A DNA stretch of 64,000 nt. It comes from Setaria digitata (taxonomy: Eukaryota; Nematoda; Chromadorea; Rhabditida; Setariidae). The stretch is taken from contig RCAB01000230.1 of assembly GCA_003640385.1 (NCBI GenBank), forward strand, positions 33,633 through 97,632, given 5' to 3'. The notes below the pieces were generated by a model, which saw only the letters and a program-made list of their open reading frames with translations, did no database searches and was not told the DNA's origin. Made by a program: the position numbers and the translations under genes. Below, in pieces: positions 23,582 through 43,713 of this stretch (position 1 is its first letter; each line of letters opens with the position of its first letter).

Positions 23582-26262
23582 CTCTAATTCGAATTTCAGA
23601 AAAATGATGAATAGAATCATTAAATATGTTGCAAAATTCTTAAAAAAAAAAGTAAGAAAAAAGTGGTAAAGGCTAACATTTCAGACTTGACCTGAAACTT
23701 AGCAACAGATTAACATTAGGTAGCAGTGATAAGCTAACTATGTTTTGTTAATGAGTGTTATGAGAACTTTCTTCAGGTGTGGTATAGGAGTTATTGTCTA
23801 ATAATTTGGGTTTACTACATATCTATGCTATCATGCTGGTTTAATCTGCCATTGTGTCTATCTAATCACTGCAACTGAAACTGAGAAATATAGACCAACC
23901 AAGTGAAACTAAGAACTAATTAATTGGGACAATGAGAAAAAAGGAAGGAAAGAATGTTGACTGCTGCCTTGCTAATTAAAAAAAATACCGGGACTAAATA
24001 TTGTTGTCAGTTCCTAATTTACTCTGTTATCGTAGTCACTCGATTACCTATGTTACCATACCCCTCATAATTACTAAAGTTCAAATCAGGAAAGAGAGCA
24101 GGGTTTTGTTCAGTGTTTTTCTTTCTGATAGTTTTTTTCTTGTTTTATCTTACCTTTGTCCGTATACTTTCTACGAAGGAAAAATTCTTCCTCTCTCTTA
24201 CTAATATTAATTAACAAGATAATTATTAATCAAGTATTCTTATTTTACTGGCAGCAGTATTAGACAGGTTATATTATTTGAAAATTCCAAACAGAAGGTA
24301 AGGTATTATTGTCAAAGGTAAGTCGAAATGTGTCCAATCACTTTCTGCTCATTTTGTGATCATTTGTTGTCTTACATAAGGAAGTTACGACTTTGAAGTT
24401 CCTCAATTTTCACTTCACTTCAATCTGTCATGATCGTATACTGACCTCAATTTACTACAGGGAAAGACAAAGTGTCATCAGCTGTGGCACTTCTCATTTC
24501 CACTTTTTCTTTTTAGTGTATTAAAAGATGACGAGAAAGTTTGGTATTTTCCAGATCTCTTTCATAAAACACATTAAGATTTGGTTAAGTCATCAATAAA
24601 TTAATGATTGGGACTACTGAATATCAGAAATCAAAAATAGATATATTGCTTTTTCAATCTGCTAAAATTACTTCTGTCCAGTTGAATCTGCAATAGGAAT
24701 GTGATGAATTTTTCGAAAGAGTTTTTTAGAAAAACTGCAAAAAATTCATATGCACGCAAAATAAATATATTATTCTATTTCATTTATTGATATACTGAAA
24801 TTCGTTCTACAACACAAATCATAATTATCATTGAAATCGTATATCTACAACCAAAACCAAATATGAATGAGAACTGTGATTGGGCGCAACTTTCTTCAAC
24901 TAAATCTAGGAAATTTTCGACAAATCTTTGATCATGCTTGAATTTTATTTACCAAAATCTTTTCTTTTCGAATTCAAAACCGAAAAATTTAAGAGGTAAC
25001 AACATTTGAATTTTCTCACATTAACTATCATTTTTTAAAATTCACCTAGTCATCCTCAAAATTATGCTCTTTAATCCCAAAAACTGATGGCCTTATCGAC
25101 TCACTAAATCCAATTATATTAGTTTTTGAAATTATTCAGTTTAATTTCTTCGTAATCGTTCAAACCATTCGTTTTAATTTCCAAAAAGCTGAATTTGCCA
25201 ATTGCATTGGAAGAAATTTCAGCAGTGAAAATCTATGAGAAGTTTCACTGATAACAAATAATCAGATGTTCGCGGTATATTATTGCTTTTCATAATATTT
25301 GGATAGAATCCTCACAGAGCGAAAAGTTCAAATTAGCGCTATATCTTTCTCTAATTTTCAAATTGCGACTTCTTCCTTTCGTTTTTTAAATCTTAATTTT
25401 TAAATCCAGTGACACTGTACGAGTTTAGAGGTTTCCAAATAATATGACGATAAAGCTTGAGCAGAACCCTGAGGAAACCTCTTCCTCCTCGGAATCTTCA
25501 GTCTACAAGTGGCTGTTGTACTAAAGTTTAAAATAGTTTTAAAAATAATTCATATATATTTAGAAGACCAATACCATTGGATTATAACCAATAACAAAAA
25601 TTGCTCTCACTCAAAACTTCGAAACTTGAACAGTGAAAAAAAATCATCAAGAATATGGCGAAATAAAAATTTCAATACTGTTTCACTCTTACATGTATAT
25701 ACCATTTTTATTTCCCTTCCTCTTTTTTGTCCACGAAAAAAATGTCTTATATTCTCGAAGAATCCAAAAAAGCTATTTTTGATGATATTTGCTTATAAAA
25801 ATCAGAAATCAGCCCTAAATCCATAATGTAACATGAAATAATTAACAATATAGAAAATAGATTTAAATTCCAAGAAATGATAACTTGTAACAAATAATTA
25901 ATAAAATGACACCCTTTTGGAAACCTAAAATTGTATAAAAGTAAAGATTTTCTTCATTTTCTCTTGCAAAAAAAAACCATTAATTCAGATCAATAGAGAA
26001 CTTTTTTTTTTTTTTTTCAGAGCAAATGGAAGCACACAACACTTCTTGAATCTCATGCGAAACACTCAAATAGTGGAAAAAATGGCAATAATTCTAAAAT
26101 TTAAAAATGTAGCCAAATACATTAATATTTTAGTGAGACGAGATCTCGACCGATGTAAAAAAGATTTAACAAAAATTTTAAAAAAAAAAAAAGAAAGGTA
26201 AAGAAGGAACAATATTATTTTCAAAAAATATTCAATACAAACTAATGGAAATATGCTTGATA

Positions 26263-28177
26263 TCAATGGTAGACATGTCCTTGCTGCAACAACTCTCTCT
26301 GCAGCTGATTTTGCAAGTCGGCTAATTTCTTTTTCAAAACAGAAATACCGCTTAAAATAATGTTTTCTGCCTGAAAAAAAAGACCTTCAAAAAGTAAGAG
26401 GTGTGCAGCAAAAATTTTCTTTGAAAGAAATAAGAACCAAAGTTAAATCCGATTAAAAAACCCAAGAAGTGGTGAAAAACGCCAATAAAAACTCAAATGT
26501 TTTAAATCAAATGTTCCTCTATATTTAGGAAAGAAAAGGGGAACAATGAAAATTACTTTTAAAGCTCCAGTAGATTCAACTGTAAACCAAAACTTGTTTG
26601 GTTTCGCCATCGGATCAAAGGGTGCTTCATATTCATCATCTTCTAATTGAGAATATTCACTTTTCGGCCATTCCTCTGGTTTCGCTAAGACTGTATGCCT
26701 AAGAGCATTATCTGGATCGTACTCAAAGGCTACACAACATGTTGGATTCCATTTTGCGTGTTCCTTGCCGAATCCCTGTAATAATATGATACTTGAGCAC
26801 TATGATATCTTGAGAAATTACGTTTACTTTCAAAGCAAGATGTGAAGAGCAATCAACTATAAATACCGAATAGCGACTTTTAGGGTCGAAAATTCCAACC
26901 ACTTTTAAACCTTTTGCATTTTTGCTTAAAATAAAACACTTTCAAAGATTTTCTTCTAAATAATTCACCCAAACTCAAAATTTCCTTAACTTAATGAAAT
27001 GAAATTCATATCCTACGATACCAGGGATACAGACATACTAGATATAGAAATGTTGAGACATGCTGACGTATGTTAGATGCCAATCGAGTTTTGCAATTAA
27101 ATGGTTCACCTTTTTAGCAATGCACTTAATATCAATATCCTGGCCTTTCCTCAATTTAACTATCAGAATATCATCACTGGCACCTTCTTCCGCATTACGA
27201 TTACGTATATGTACGCCACAAGCAGGAGCAACATCTGGATTACTGGTTTCAAGATCGGCTGTTGTTACTGCTCGAATCCCTTCATCGTCGCAACGTACCC
27301 GAAGCCTCATTTCCACAGCACAAAACTGGCAAAATTCTGTACACTGACAATCCTTAAAAAAAAATAAAAAATAAAAATAAACTAGCTGGTATTCGGAAAC
27401 ATCTTGAAAGTACATAATAGAAAATATTTTACATTACCACGCGGAAGTCTCTACATTTCCGAAAGTGTTAAGAAGTAATAAAAATCCCATGTTGGAGCAC
27501 TTCAGCATAGTGCAATTTCATGGGATGAAATGTGCAAATAACACAAACCCGTGAAAATTGCATTTGGTCAACAACTGAATCTGATGTTAACGGTACTAGA
27601 CCAAGACGATGGGCTATGAATTCATCGTGCAAGACACTTGTATTCGATTCGATTTGTACCCAATCTATTGCTGCAAACATGTTTAAAAAAATAAATAAAG
27701 ATATTATAGAAAATAAGGCACAGATTAACATCGCTGAAAAAAGTATGAAAAATATCAAGGAGAAAATTTCTGAGTATATGGATAAATCTTTTTTTCAATT
27801 TATATCTAATTTACTTATTAAATCAATCCACTTAACTCTTACACACTTCACTCTTTAAGCAACAACCTCTTTATTTCTTACTTAACTTAATCATTTAGAA
27901 TGAAATACCATGTACTTCACTTTTAATTACAACATCTTTTTCGAGTACTTACCCACACATAATCCATAGCAAAGTTATTTGACATAAGTCTCACTGTTCT
28001 AAAAGACTTACTATCAAACTATAGATGAAAGAAACAATTACCCATGGTCGGCACTTCGGCCATAAAAATTCGCCGCAGCGAATTAGCAACGCTTAAATCG
28101 GTGTCTTCCAAAACGAATCGTACAATTTCGTCATTTAAGGCGGTAATTGCAACGTGAGGTTGATTTGCGTAAGGCAT
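26263..28177 (-). CDS. rpb-3: DNA-directed RNA polymerase II subunit RPB3
   Basis: Five exons, 28177-28042, 27670-27549, 27352-27110, 26775-26557 and 26370-26263, encode 275 residues, the same length as human POLR2C. RPB3 pairs with RPB11 to form the alpha-like assembly platform of nuclear RNA polymerase II. The start MPYANQP is nearly invariant in the family. The alpha-type fold is evident in [13 protein letters not shown] (about residues 31-43) and [10 protein letters not shown]. Zinc ligands are Cys88, Cys90, Cys94 and Cys97 ([10 protein letters not shown]). [12 protein letters not shown] and [12 protein letters not shown] lie in the dimerisation part, and the C-terminus forms a helix ([10 protein letters not shown]). 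All introns have GT-AG ends and phases agree. The start lies one base after a TTTTTCAG acceptor, so the message is probably trans-spliced. Transcribed divergently from LENG8. No polyadenylation signal was obvious. Nothing is missing. Confidence 0.97.
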
Positions 28178-28197
28178 TCTGAAAAATAGGAAAACTA
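28178..28197 (-). promoter_or_regulatory. Probable trans-splice acceptor for RPB3
   Basis: On the minus strand CTATTTTTCAG ends one base before the RPB3 ATG, leaving a 5' UTR of one nucleotide. This spacing is typical of SL1 trans-splicing in nematodes. A cis intron in the 5' UTR is the alternative. Confidence 0.6.
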
Positions 28198-28996
28198 CAT
28201 TTGATAAGACAGAAATAAAAAAATTGAGAAATTAATGAATAGCCGAAGATATTTAGCCAGTAACATTAGCGTTCATAATTTGGAAAAAAAGTCACTCAAC
28301 AAAAAGTCAAATTATTGAGCAATTTCTGATTATTAAACTGCTAAATATCGAGCTATACCAAGTAATTAAGTTAAAGAAAGGAATGACTATTATGAACAAA
28401 AAGATAATTTCACTGTTAACTAAAGAAGGAAACAAAAATTCCATAACTCTCTAATTTACTACCGACATAGTCTAACAACTCGATCTAAAATGGCACTGTT
28501 TCTTACAGTCCTCAGTTCCTCCATTTCACTTCAGTCACTACATTTTTTGTTCTTTCTTCACTGCTAACAGTTATACTTCCAATCCATCACTGTTGGTTCG
28601 CAACCCATATTGCTCATTCTCAATCTTTTCCGCATTACATAAAACATTTGCCTATTTTATTATCTTTTGGATCATTTCATAATATATAATATTCTTCACC
28701 CTAACGGTACTGGATACTAAAACTAACGAAGTATAAACTCATTAACAAAAAAGCTTTGAATAAAAGTAGAAGGCAATTTCGAGAAATAACATAGAAAGGT
28801 GGTGGTCCGTTAAAAACAGCATACCCAGCTACTATGCATTGTTCGGCGTTTAATTAATTAAGTTGATGTTTGTATATTCTAATGGCGATTTATGATAAAT
28901 GAAGTGTGTTTCTCTGGTAAGTTTCATTTGAGCGCAAAGCTTTCAGCTAGTTACGTCAACAGGCAAAGTGTAAACTTAATAGGTCTTTTCTCTCCG
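28198..28996. promoter_or_regulatory. Shared divergent promoter region of RPB3 and LENG8
   Basis: About 800 bp separate the two start codons, with no open frame of interest. It contains TTACGTCA (28951-28958), a bZIP/CRE-type site, and ends at a full palindromic CRE (28998-29005) overlapping the LENG8 start. An AGCTTTCAG acceptor-like sequence (28937-28945) could serve trans-splicing of LENG8. A bidirectional promoter is inferred from the geometry. Confidence 0.5.
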
Positions 28997-31900
28997 ATGA
29001 CGTCACTACCGAAATCACCGAACTCAGCCAGCAGTTCGTCCGGTAGGTAAGTAATCCTTCAATTCTGATATTTTACAGTGTGCAGTTCTCTTCATTGCTT
29101 AGCTACTTCTTGTTTTATGATGTTCAGCAATAGTTACAAATAAGTATGCATATTTTATTGGAAGCATAAGCGAAAAAATATATTAAGAGAATTGAAATTT
29201 GAAGCAGTTACGATAAATGGAAAGTAACATCTTTCTTTCTTCATTTTCGCTGTGATTATTTTCATTTTATCACTTCATTTTTTTTGTGATCTGGAATACT
29301 GCGGGCATTTCATAGAAATGTTATTCACATGTCATTCTGTCCGAGTTACGGTTCTCCATTAAGCCTTCTAATATTTCAGTAGTCGTTTAGGAAAACAATG
29401 ATAAAAGACAAGTGACTATGTCCTCAGTCCATCACTTTGATGTTTCGTCAGGTAGCATTAGGAGTCAGCGATCAAAATGCAACTGTTTAATATCACAGTT
29501 GTAATAAGGCCGCTGTTATAGTGATGTTACTGGTTATTAGTCCAATAAAGACCGGACTAAAGTTAATCGATACAGGTCTGAATCAATTCCAGGCTATATG
29601 TTTCTGTTTTTCTTTCATTCCCTATCAAAAGAAAAAACGAACACCTAGACAAAGTTATTCGCTCAAATATAGGTTATATAAATGGACCAATAAACGAAAA
29701 ATTCATAAGAGACCTTGATTACATGTTTTGCTGAAGATCAGGCGGTTATTCATTTCAGGTACTCATGGATACCTGAATCGGATAAAAGTTGTATTGCCGG
29801 AATACCGATGCCACCCCAGAATGCAAGTGTAGAGGTGCCAACGCCTAGAGATGATCAAACAGCAGCTTGGGAAAAAGCACAAGAAGCCTTGAAAAAGGTT
29901 AACGTTTCAGTCACTTCCACCTCTTCCAGCATCTCACCCATGACATCTTATCATCCTCAACCTCAACCCGATATACGGTCTCAAATGTTACACTGTTATC
30001 CGTGGATGGAGCAACATGGTGTTGGAATGTCGCCACTCCTTCCTCGTTTGCCACCACCACCACCTCCTCCATCATCATCGTCATCGTTGCCACCACCACC
30101 ACCTCCCCAGAGCTACGGCATAACACAAGAAAATTCAGCTTATATTGGAGTGCATTATGGTTTTACTCCATCAGGTGCTCCTCTGCTATCATCAAATGGG
30201 GGTTATCATCCAGATTTCATGAATCCATGGGCATCGTCAAACGTTAATCCTAGACCGCGGCAGTTTGGATTTAACGGGAACAGACCAGCACCATCATCAG
30301 GATCAGGTTCAGCAGAATATAGCCGGAATAACAGTACGCTGCAACATCCTATACGTTTTTCAATTAATCGTCTGCGAGGAATTAATACTGCACCAGTTTT
30401 TAATCAGAATTCGCAGTCACCGCGACTAGAATCACCAACTATACCAGATCCGGTTAAGTAAGTATTGTGGTTTTGTTTATGTAAGTAATTTTTCCAATTA
30501 TATACTGCTTACTGCTTCTTGTTGATTAAAATCATAGAATATTTAATCCGAAAAAGAAAATTTGAAGTGACATTTTCGTGTAAACAGCAGAATTTCAATA
30601 AAGGATTTACGAGGTTATATTCGGTTGGAATATATTTCCCAATCCAAATTTTAGCTAGAATTCTCAAATTTCGTGTTTTTAGAAGGTATGTGGAACGTTC
30701 GTATATGGCTGTAGAGAAGAAAGAGGATCGTGATAAGCTAGAGGAATATTTCAAACAAAAACTGAATCCTCTGTTGATGTCTGGTGCATATAAAACGGTT
30801 GATTGGGATCGTGTAAGTGTAGGGAAAAGTTTTTTCTTCTTTTCTCTAAATTTAACATATATTTAAGTCTCATTTAGTCACTTTAAAAAAAAAAAAAAGG
30901 AAAGTGAATTTTGAGTGAGAATAGATATCATCCAGTTAATTTGAAGAGGGTTTAAATCGAGCCATAGAAATGGATGTGAACAGTCCTAAAAGACGATAGT
31001 TATTATGTTTACTTCTTAATTAGTTTACTGCAAGCTCTTGCGAGTCGTTAGAAAATGAATTTTTTAATCGTTAAGGTCAAGAGGTCCTGCAGAGCTGGAT
31101 TTTTTGTATCAGATGTAAGTACACCGTAAATGTTTTAGAAAAAAAAAAAAAATAATTTTTAGAGAAAAATATTAAACGGTTTCATTTTGTTGGTTAAGAT
31201 TTTTCAAAAGTTTTCTTACCTAAAACTGTGAAATGGGTATTTTTTTTTGTAGGAGCCGCTGCCTTCTGAAGTGAATTTTGAATTAAAAATGGGTTGGACG
31301 CCAGCCAGTCAGCTGAAAAAGGGTTTAAGTGCAGCCGCAGAAATGGAAAAGCGGTCACCGAAGAAATCGAAACATGAAATAAGCCATCGAAAAGATTCAC
31401 GATCGTCTCCGTTTCGTGAACAATCTAAGAGACGAGTGCCATTCAGCCCTCGTGTTCGTCTCCCATCTGATGGTGATAATTCAGTTGATGAGCAACCAAA
31501 GGTATGTTTTTTTTTTTTTGTTTGAGGAAAAAAAATTTTAAAATTTCAGTTTTCGAACATTGTTTCAGTCCTGCGGAATAAAAAATCCAGCACATGCCTA
31601 AATAGAATTCATTACATATCTGCAAATAAAAATTTTACTGTTAAATTAGAATGGAAATTGTGAAACGGATACGAAATTAAATACAATTGTCACATAAAAG
31701 TACTAAGTACCAAAGGCAGTTTTTTCCTTTTCCCTTTCACTCTAATAACCTTAGTTCAAACAAACCGCTGCCCAGAAAAAGAAGAAGAAACAAAAAAAGA
31801 ATAACGGAAAGTCTGGACGTTGGGCTGCTGATGAAAGGAGTAATGCGCAACGTGAGGAACGTGCTCGACGTTTTGCTCGGGATGATGAAGCACGCCGAGC

Positions 31901-34332
31901 GAAATTTACAGAGATGCGACGTCGTCTAGATTGGTATATTGATCGGGAAGGCGAACAGGGGACAAGTGATAACATCGTTGGAACGTGCATGGATGTCGAA
32001 AAGTCTTATTTCCGTCTCACTTCGGTTTGCTTCTCATTCTTGGGTCTCAAGCTATTGTTTTGAACTAGTCAGTATTAAAGTTAATCTTGAATTTTGAATT
32101 CTTTTTTTCTTGACATCCTTGGACCTTTTTAAAAGCTTTTTATTCTACATTAGATACGCATTCCACATATAAAATAGAACAATACATCTTATTGTATCTT
32201 TTTCAGGCTCCGGAACCAAGCACAGTAAGACCACTGAAGATACTCGAGAGAGCGTTGAAATTAGTACAGCAAAAATATGCAACTAATCGAGACTATACTT
32301 ATGCAAATGACCAGCTGAGAAGTATTCGCCAGGATCTTATGGTAATAAATACTGTATACGTTACAGATACTGTAACGCATCCAAGAACGTTAATGTTGTT
32401 AAGAAGAATTAGGTTATGCCGTGGTCGTTAATGGTCCTATATTCCTATTAATTTGAGTGGTAATAGTATAAAACAAAATAAACATTTCTCTCCTTTTTGG
32501 TGGGCGCGAAAAAAAGATTTCAACTATCAAAAATCAGAACTACTGACAGATTCACATAATCGATTGAAAATGTTTTGCGGTTTGCTTGTACCGAGTTGCT
32601 CTTCACATGTAACAAAATTCTCATGGACGGGTCTGTTGCACTTGGTAGCGGATAATTTACATGGGATTCCAGAGGTTTGAGGTATTTTTGCTACTTTATA
32701 GATCTTTAGATCCAATGTATAAGGACCGATTTTACTGTGAATGTTTATGAAACAAATGCACGAATTGCATTGGAGCAGGGTGATCGTGAAGAATTTAACC
32801 AGTGCCAAAGCCAGTTGAAATTGTTATATAAAGAATTGCCTGATTCTCCGAATCGTCATGAATTCACTTCATATCGATTACTTTATTACATATCCGTTGC
32901 AAACACTATAGGTATGTGTTATATTTAAGAAGGAAGAAAAGGAAAAAAAAGTAGAAGAGTCTTTTAATACTATTCACTATTCTGAATAATGTTATTGGTT
33001 TTATCCTGGATCATGTCCTAGTTCATTTAATATTTATTTAGTAAATTTGGATGGATTTAGAACAGAGAAAAAATTATAAGATGCTTCTGAAACAAATTCA
33101 TGATTTGTTCTTCGCGGAGGAGAATCTACATACATCTACATATTTTACTATGGTGGCATCCTTCCGCAGAAGGATAAGTGTGGAATAGTCCTGGAATTGT
33201 CTCTAGTTCATGCAAATTGAATTTCTGATTAAAATCTCATTTTTTTTTTCTGAAATTTACCACTTGAAACTTATCATGTAAAATAATAAAATTTTTCTTA
33301 CTTTCCATTTTCTTATCATTATTTCAGACCAGACTATGCTGCTTAGTGAATTAGATGAAAGAGCACGAGATGATCCTTGTCTTGCATTTTCACTAAAAAC
33401 TCGTGAAGCCTGGGCTCTTGGAAACCATGTAAAACTTTTCCGACTATATCATGAAGCTCCGCGGATGGCATCATACGTAATGGATTTATTTTTGGAACGG
33501 GAACGAAAAGCGGCGTTAAACGCCTGTTTGAAATCGTATGTTAAATCGTTCATTTCAGTGGTCAATCTGTTGATTTCATTTAATTTTGAAAATCTAATTT
33601 TTAAAGCTGTTCTTTTTTTCCGCATGTTTCGATATTTATCACATAAATATAAGAGATCTATTCAAGATATTTCTATATTTATCGTTTTATAAAATTTCTG
33701 GTCCCATAATAATTTCCGGTAGTCTTTTTTTACCAGTAATCAACATTATTTTCTTCCAATTGAGAAACGCTTTGGCTTGCCTTATTTAAAAATTTTTTGA
33801 AGCTTGTGAAATGTAAGACTGATTTGTATTTCATTTCCAATTTTTAGATTTCGACCTACAATAAGTTTAACAATATTGGCATCAAGGTTAGGTTTAGAAG
33901 AATCGAAATTATGTGAGTGGTTGACAACATTTGGAATATCAGCTGCCGATGGTAAAATTGACTGTCGTATTCACAGCAATGCGGTAACAGTGTAGTGAGT
34001 TTCTTTGCGGATATGTTGTAACTTTTTTTCAATTCTCCTTTGTTATTGCGGTTCATTTAGATTCTTGTCCAGAACATATCTTGATCTTTCATGTTAGTAA
34101 AGTTTTCAAGTTTGAAATCTTAAACCTGCGTCCGACGAAGCTTTTTTGCAGTTATCTGGGTCTGCTTTCTAGAGTAGTAATTGGTGAATTGCATGTTGGA
34201 GTAAAATTTTTGAAGTTGCCATCTCCATGGTTGAATCCTAAAGCAAGATTCTGGATTCCCAGTGGAGGGAAATGTCAGAAAGATACTTTGGTTCCAGATT
34301 ACTTCCAGGATGCTGTTAACATCAGAAATTAG
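28997..34332 (+). CDS. LENG8: LENG8-like SAC3/GANP-family protein
   Basis: Exons 28997-29046, 29759-30457, 30683-30812, 31253-31501, 31755-32024, 32207-32341, 32710-32911, 33328-33535 and 33848-33994, then a proposed exon 10 (34152-34332), give 756 residues. Reading through at exon 9 stops at TAG (33993-33995), giving 696. Exon 1 encodes [16 protein letters not shown] and joins RYSWIPE in phase, matching the SSQYS region of human LENG8. Then come [12 protein letters not shown], two poly-Pro tracts (about 115-121 and 128-133), [19 protein letters not shown], a basic KKKKKQKK segment (about 385), and the conserved C-terminal half ([57 protein letters not shown]) that forms the SAC3/GANP helical domain. 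Family members act in nuclear mRNP and export-type complexes. All phases match. Confidence 0.93.
28998..29005. promoter_or_regulatory. Palindromic CRE (TGACGTCA)
   Basis: A perfect CREB/ATF-type octamer overlaps the proposed LENG8 start codon (ATG at 28997). A variant, TTACGTCA, lies 47 bp upstream. Occupancy is inferred from the motif only. Confidence 0.45.
32359..32377. repeat. Perfect inverted repeat in LENG8 intron 6
   Basis: CGTTACAG, loop ATA, CTGTAACG: an 8-bp perfect stem with a 3-base loop, starting 17 bp after the intron 6 donor. It could fold in the pre-mRNA or be a palindromic protein site. Confidence 0.5.
33993..34000 (+). promoter_or_regulatory. Stop codon straddling a consensus splice donor (TA|GTGAGT)
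   Basis: TAG at 33993-33995 shares its G with the donor GTGAGT at 33995-34000. Splicing to the acceptor TTTTTTGCAG (ending 34151) removes the stop and continues in frame for 60 codons; retention ends the protein at 696 residues, about where human LENG8 ends. Confidence 0.55.
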
Positions 34333-34503
34333 AATTGTTTCAGATATTTCAATGTTCAGGGTTTATTTGTAAAAAGAAGATATCATGCTCATTTCGTAAT
34401 TTGCCATTTTTGTGAATCACACTTATTGCATACTTTCGTGTTCTTTTCAGGAAAAATTTTCCTGACAAAAGTGCCGTATGAGTATATATGTATTTTGAAG
34501 ATC

Positions 34504-34509
34504 AATAAA
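34504..34509 (+). terminator. Polyadenylation signal for LENG8
   Basis: AATAAA lies 172 bp after the distal stop codon, on the coding strand and before the convergent KH gene. It is the best signal in the interval. Confidence 0.5.
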
Positions 34510-34909
34510 TACTTTTTTGATTCCTTTGTGTTTTGCGTGGAAATTCGAAGGAAAGAAAAAGAGGAAAACTGGAGAGATAAAACAAGATCTGAGTTTTAGA
34601 AAAATGATTACCCAAAAATTGTTTTGAAATTTCTAAATATTATTTCGCTTAATCTATGTTGTACGCTTCCACCACTTCCTGCGACAGCTCACTTAATTTT
34701 TTTGAAATCAGCGTGGTAGGACTTGCCGCTAACACTCATGCACATATATAATTTGGAGTTTATGCAGTCGGAAGTACTCTTCTAGAAACAAGAGTATCCA
34801 TATCAATTCTGAAAACGATGTGAATAGTATCAATGTAAAATAATTTTCAATCTTGCCATTTGTTGAGTGTGATTCAGATTGGATTTCTTCCATCATTTTG
34901 GCTGCCGCT

Positions 34910-34915
34910 TTTATT
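34910..34915 (-). terminator. Polyadenylation signal for KH-domain gene
   Basis: TTTATT on the plus strand reads AATAAA on the minus strand, 228 bp past the stop codon of the KH gene. Confidence 0.45.
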
Positions 34916-35142
34916 TTTTTAATGAAACTCATAAAATTCATATAAAGATGTGCCGATTAATCAGTTCAGGTGAGAAATAACAATCTATCTGCGAAAATGT
35001 TCTGATCAGTTACTGATTACCAATTTCACCTTTAATTATGGTACTCAATTTTCATAAAATTTAAATTTCTTCCAATTTCTAAATAGCAACTTTCCTCGAG
35101 TTTTTAATTCTAACAAATAGAAACACAATACAAAAATTGTCG

Positions 35143-43634
<8,492 letters not shown>

Positions 43635-43713
43635 TTATTTGTATAGGAAATGGATTACTCAATTCGGGAATTAATTTAAAACTCTAAAAATTTTACTGAA
43701 AGGAAAGAAAGGG
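43635..43713 (-). promoter_or_regulatory. 5' UTR and strong 3' splice site of the KH gene
   Basis: On the minus strand CCCTTTCTTTCCTTTCAG ends at 43696, leaving a 61-nt 5' UTR before the ATG at 43634. The uninterrupted pyrimidine tract makes this the best acceptor near the start. It could receive a spliced leader or a distant 5' UTR exon. Confidence 0.55.

Larger units (their letters stand above)
8692..26262. other. 17.6-kb gene-poor interval
   Basis: No gene can be supported between the LDLa first exon and the 3' end of RPB3. The stretch is AT-rich with many homopolymers, a TA microsatellite, a T10/G8 tract (17651-17670), a GATA-site cluster (21214-21620), two single-N duplications and one GC-raised island at 23.4-23.6 kb. 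The longest frames (for example 18584-18949 plus and 14054-14347 minus) are rich in Phe/Ile/Lys/Asn and resemble no known family. Confidence 0.6.
34333..35142. other. Convergent intergenic region, LENG8 and KH gene 3' ends
   Basis: About 800 bp between the stop codons of two convergent genes. It holds AATAAA for LENG8 (34504-34509) and a minus-strand AATAAA (34915-34910) for the KH gene. No further gene is seen. Confidence 0.6.

Noticed and set aside
27060..27367. Plus-strand frames across RPB3 exon 3
   Set aside because: Antisense shadows of the conserved RPB3 exon 27352-27110.
29521..29718. 65-codon frame before LENG8 exon 2
   Set aside because: Lies inside intron 1 once exon 1 (28997-29046) is joined to 29759; Lys/Arg-rich and different frame.
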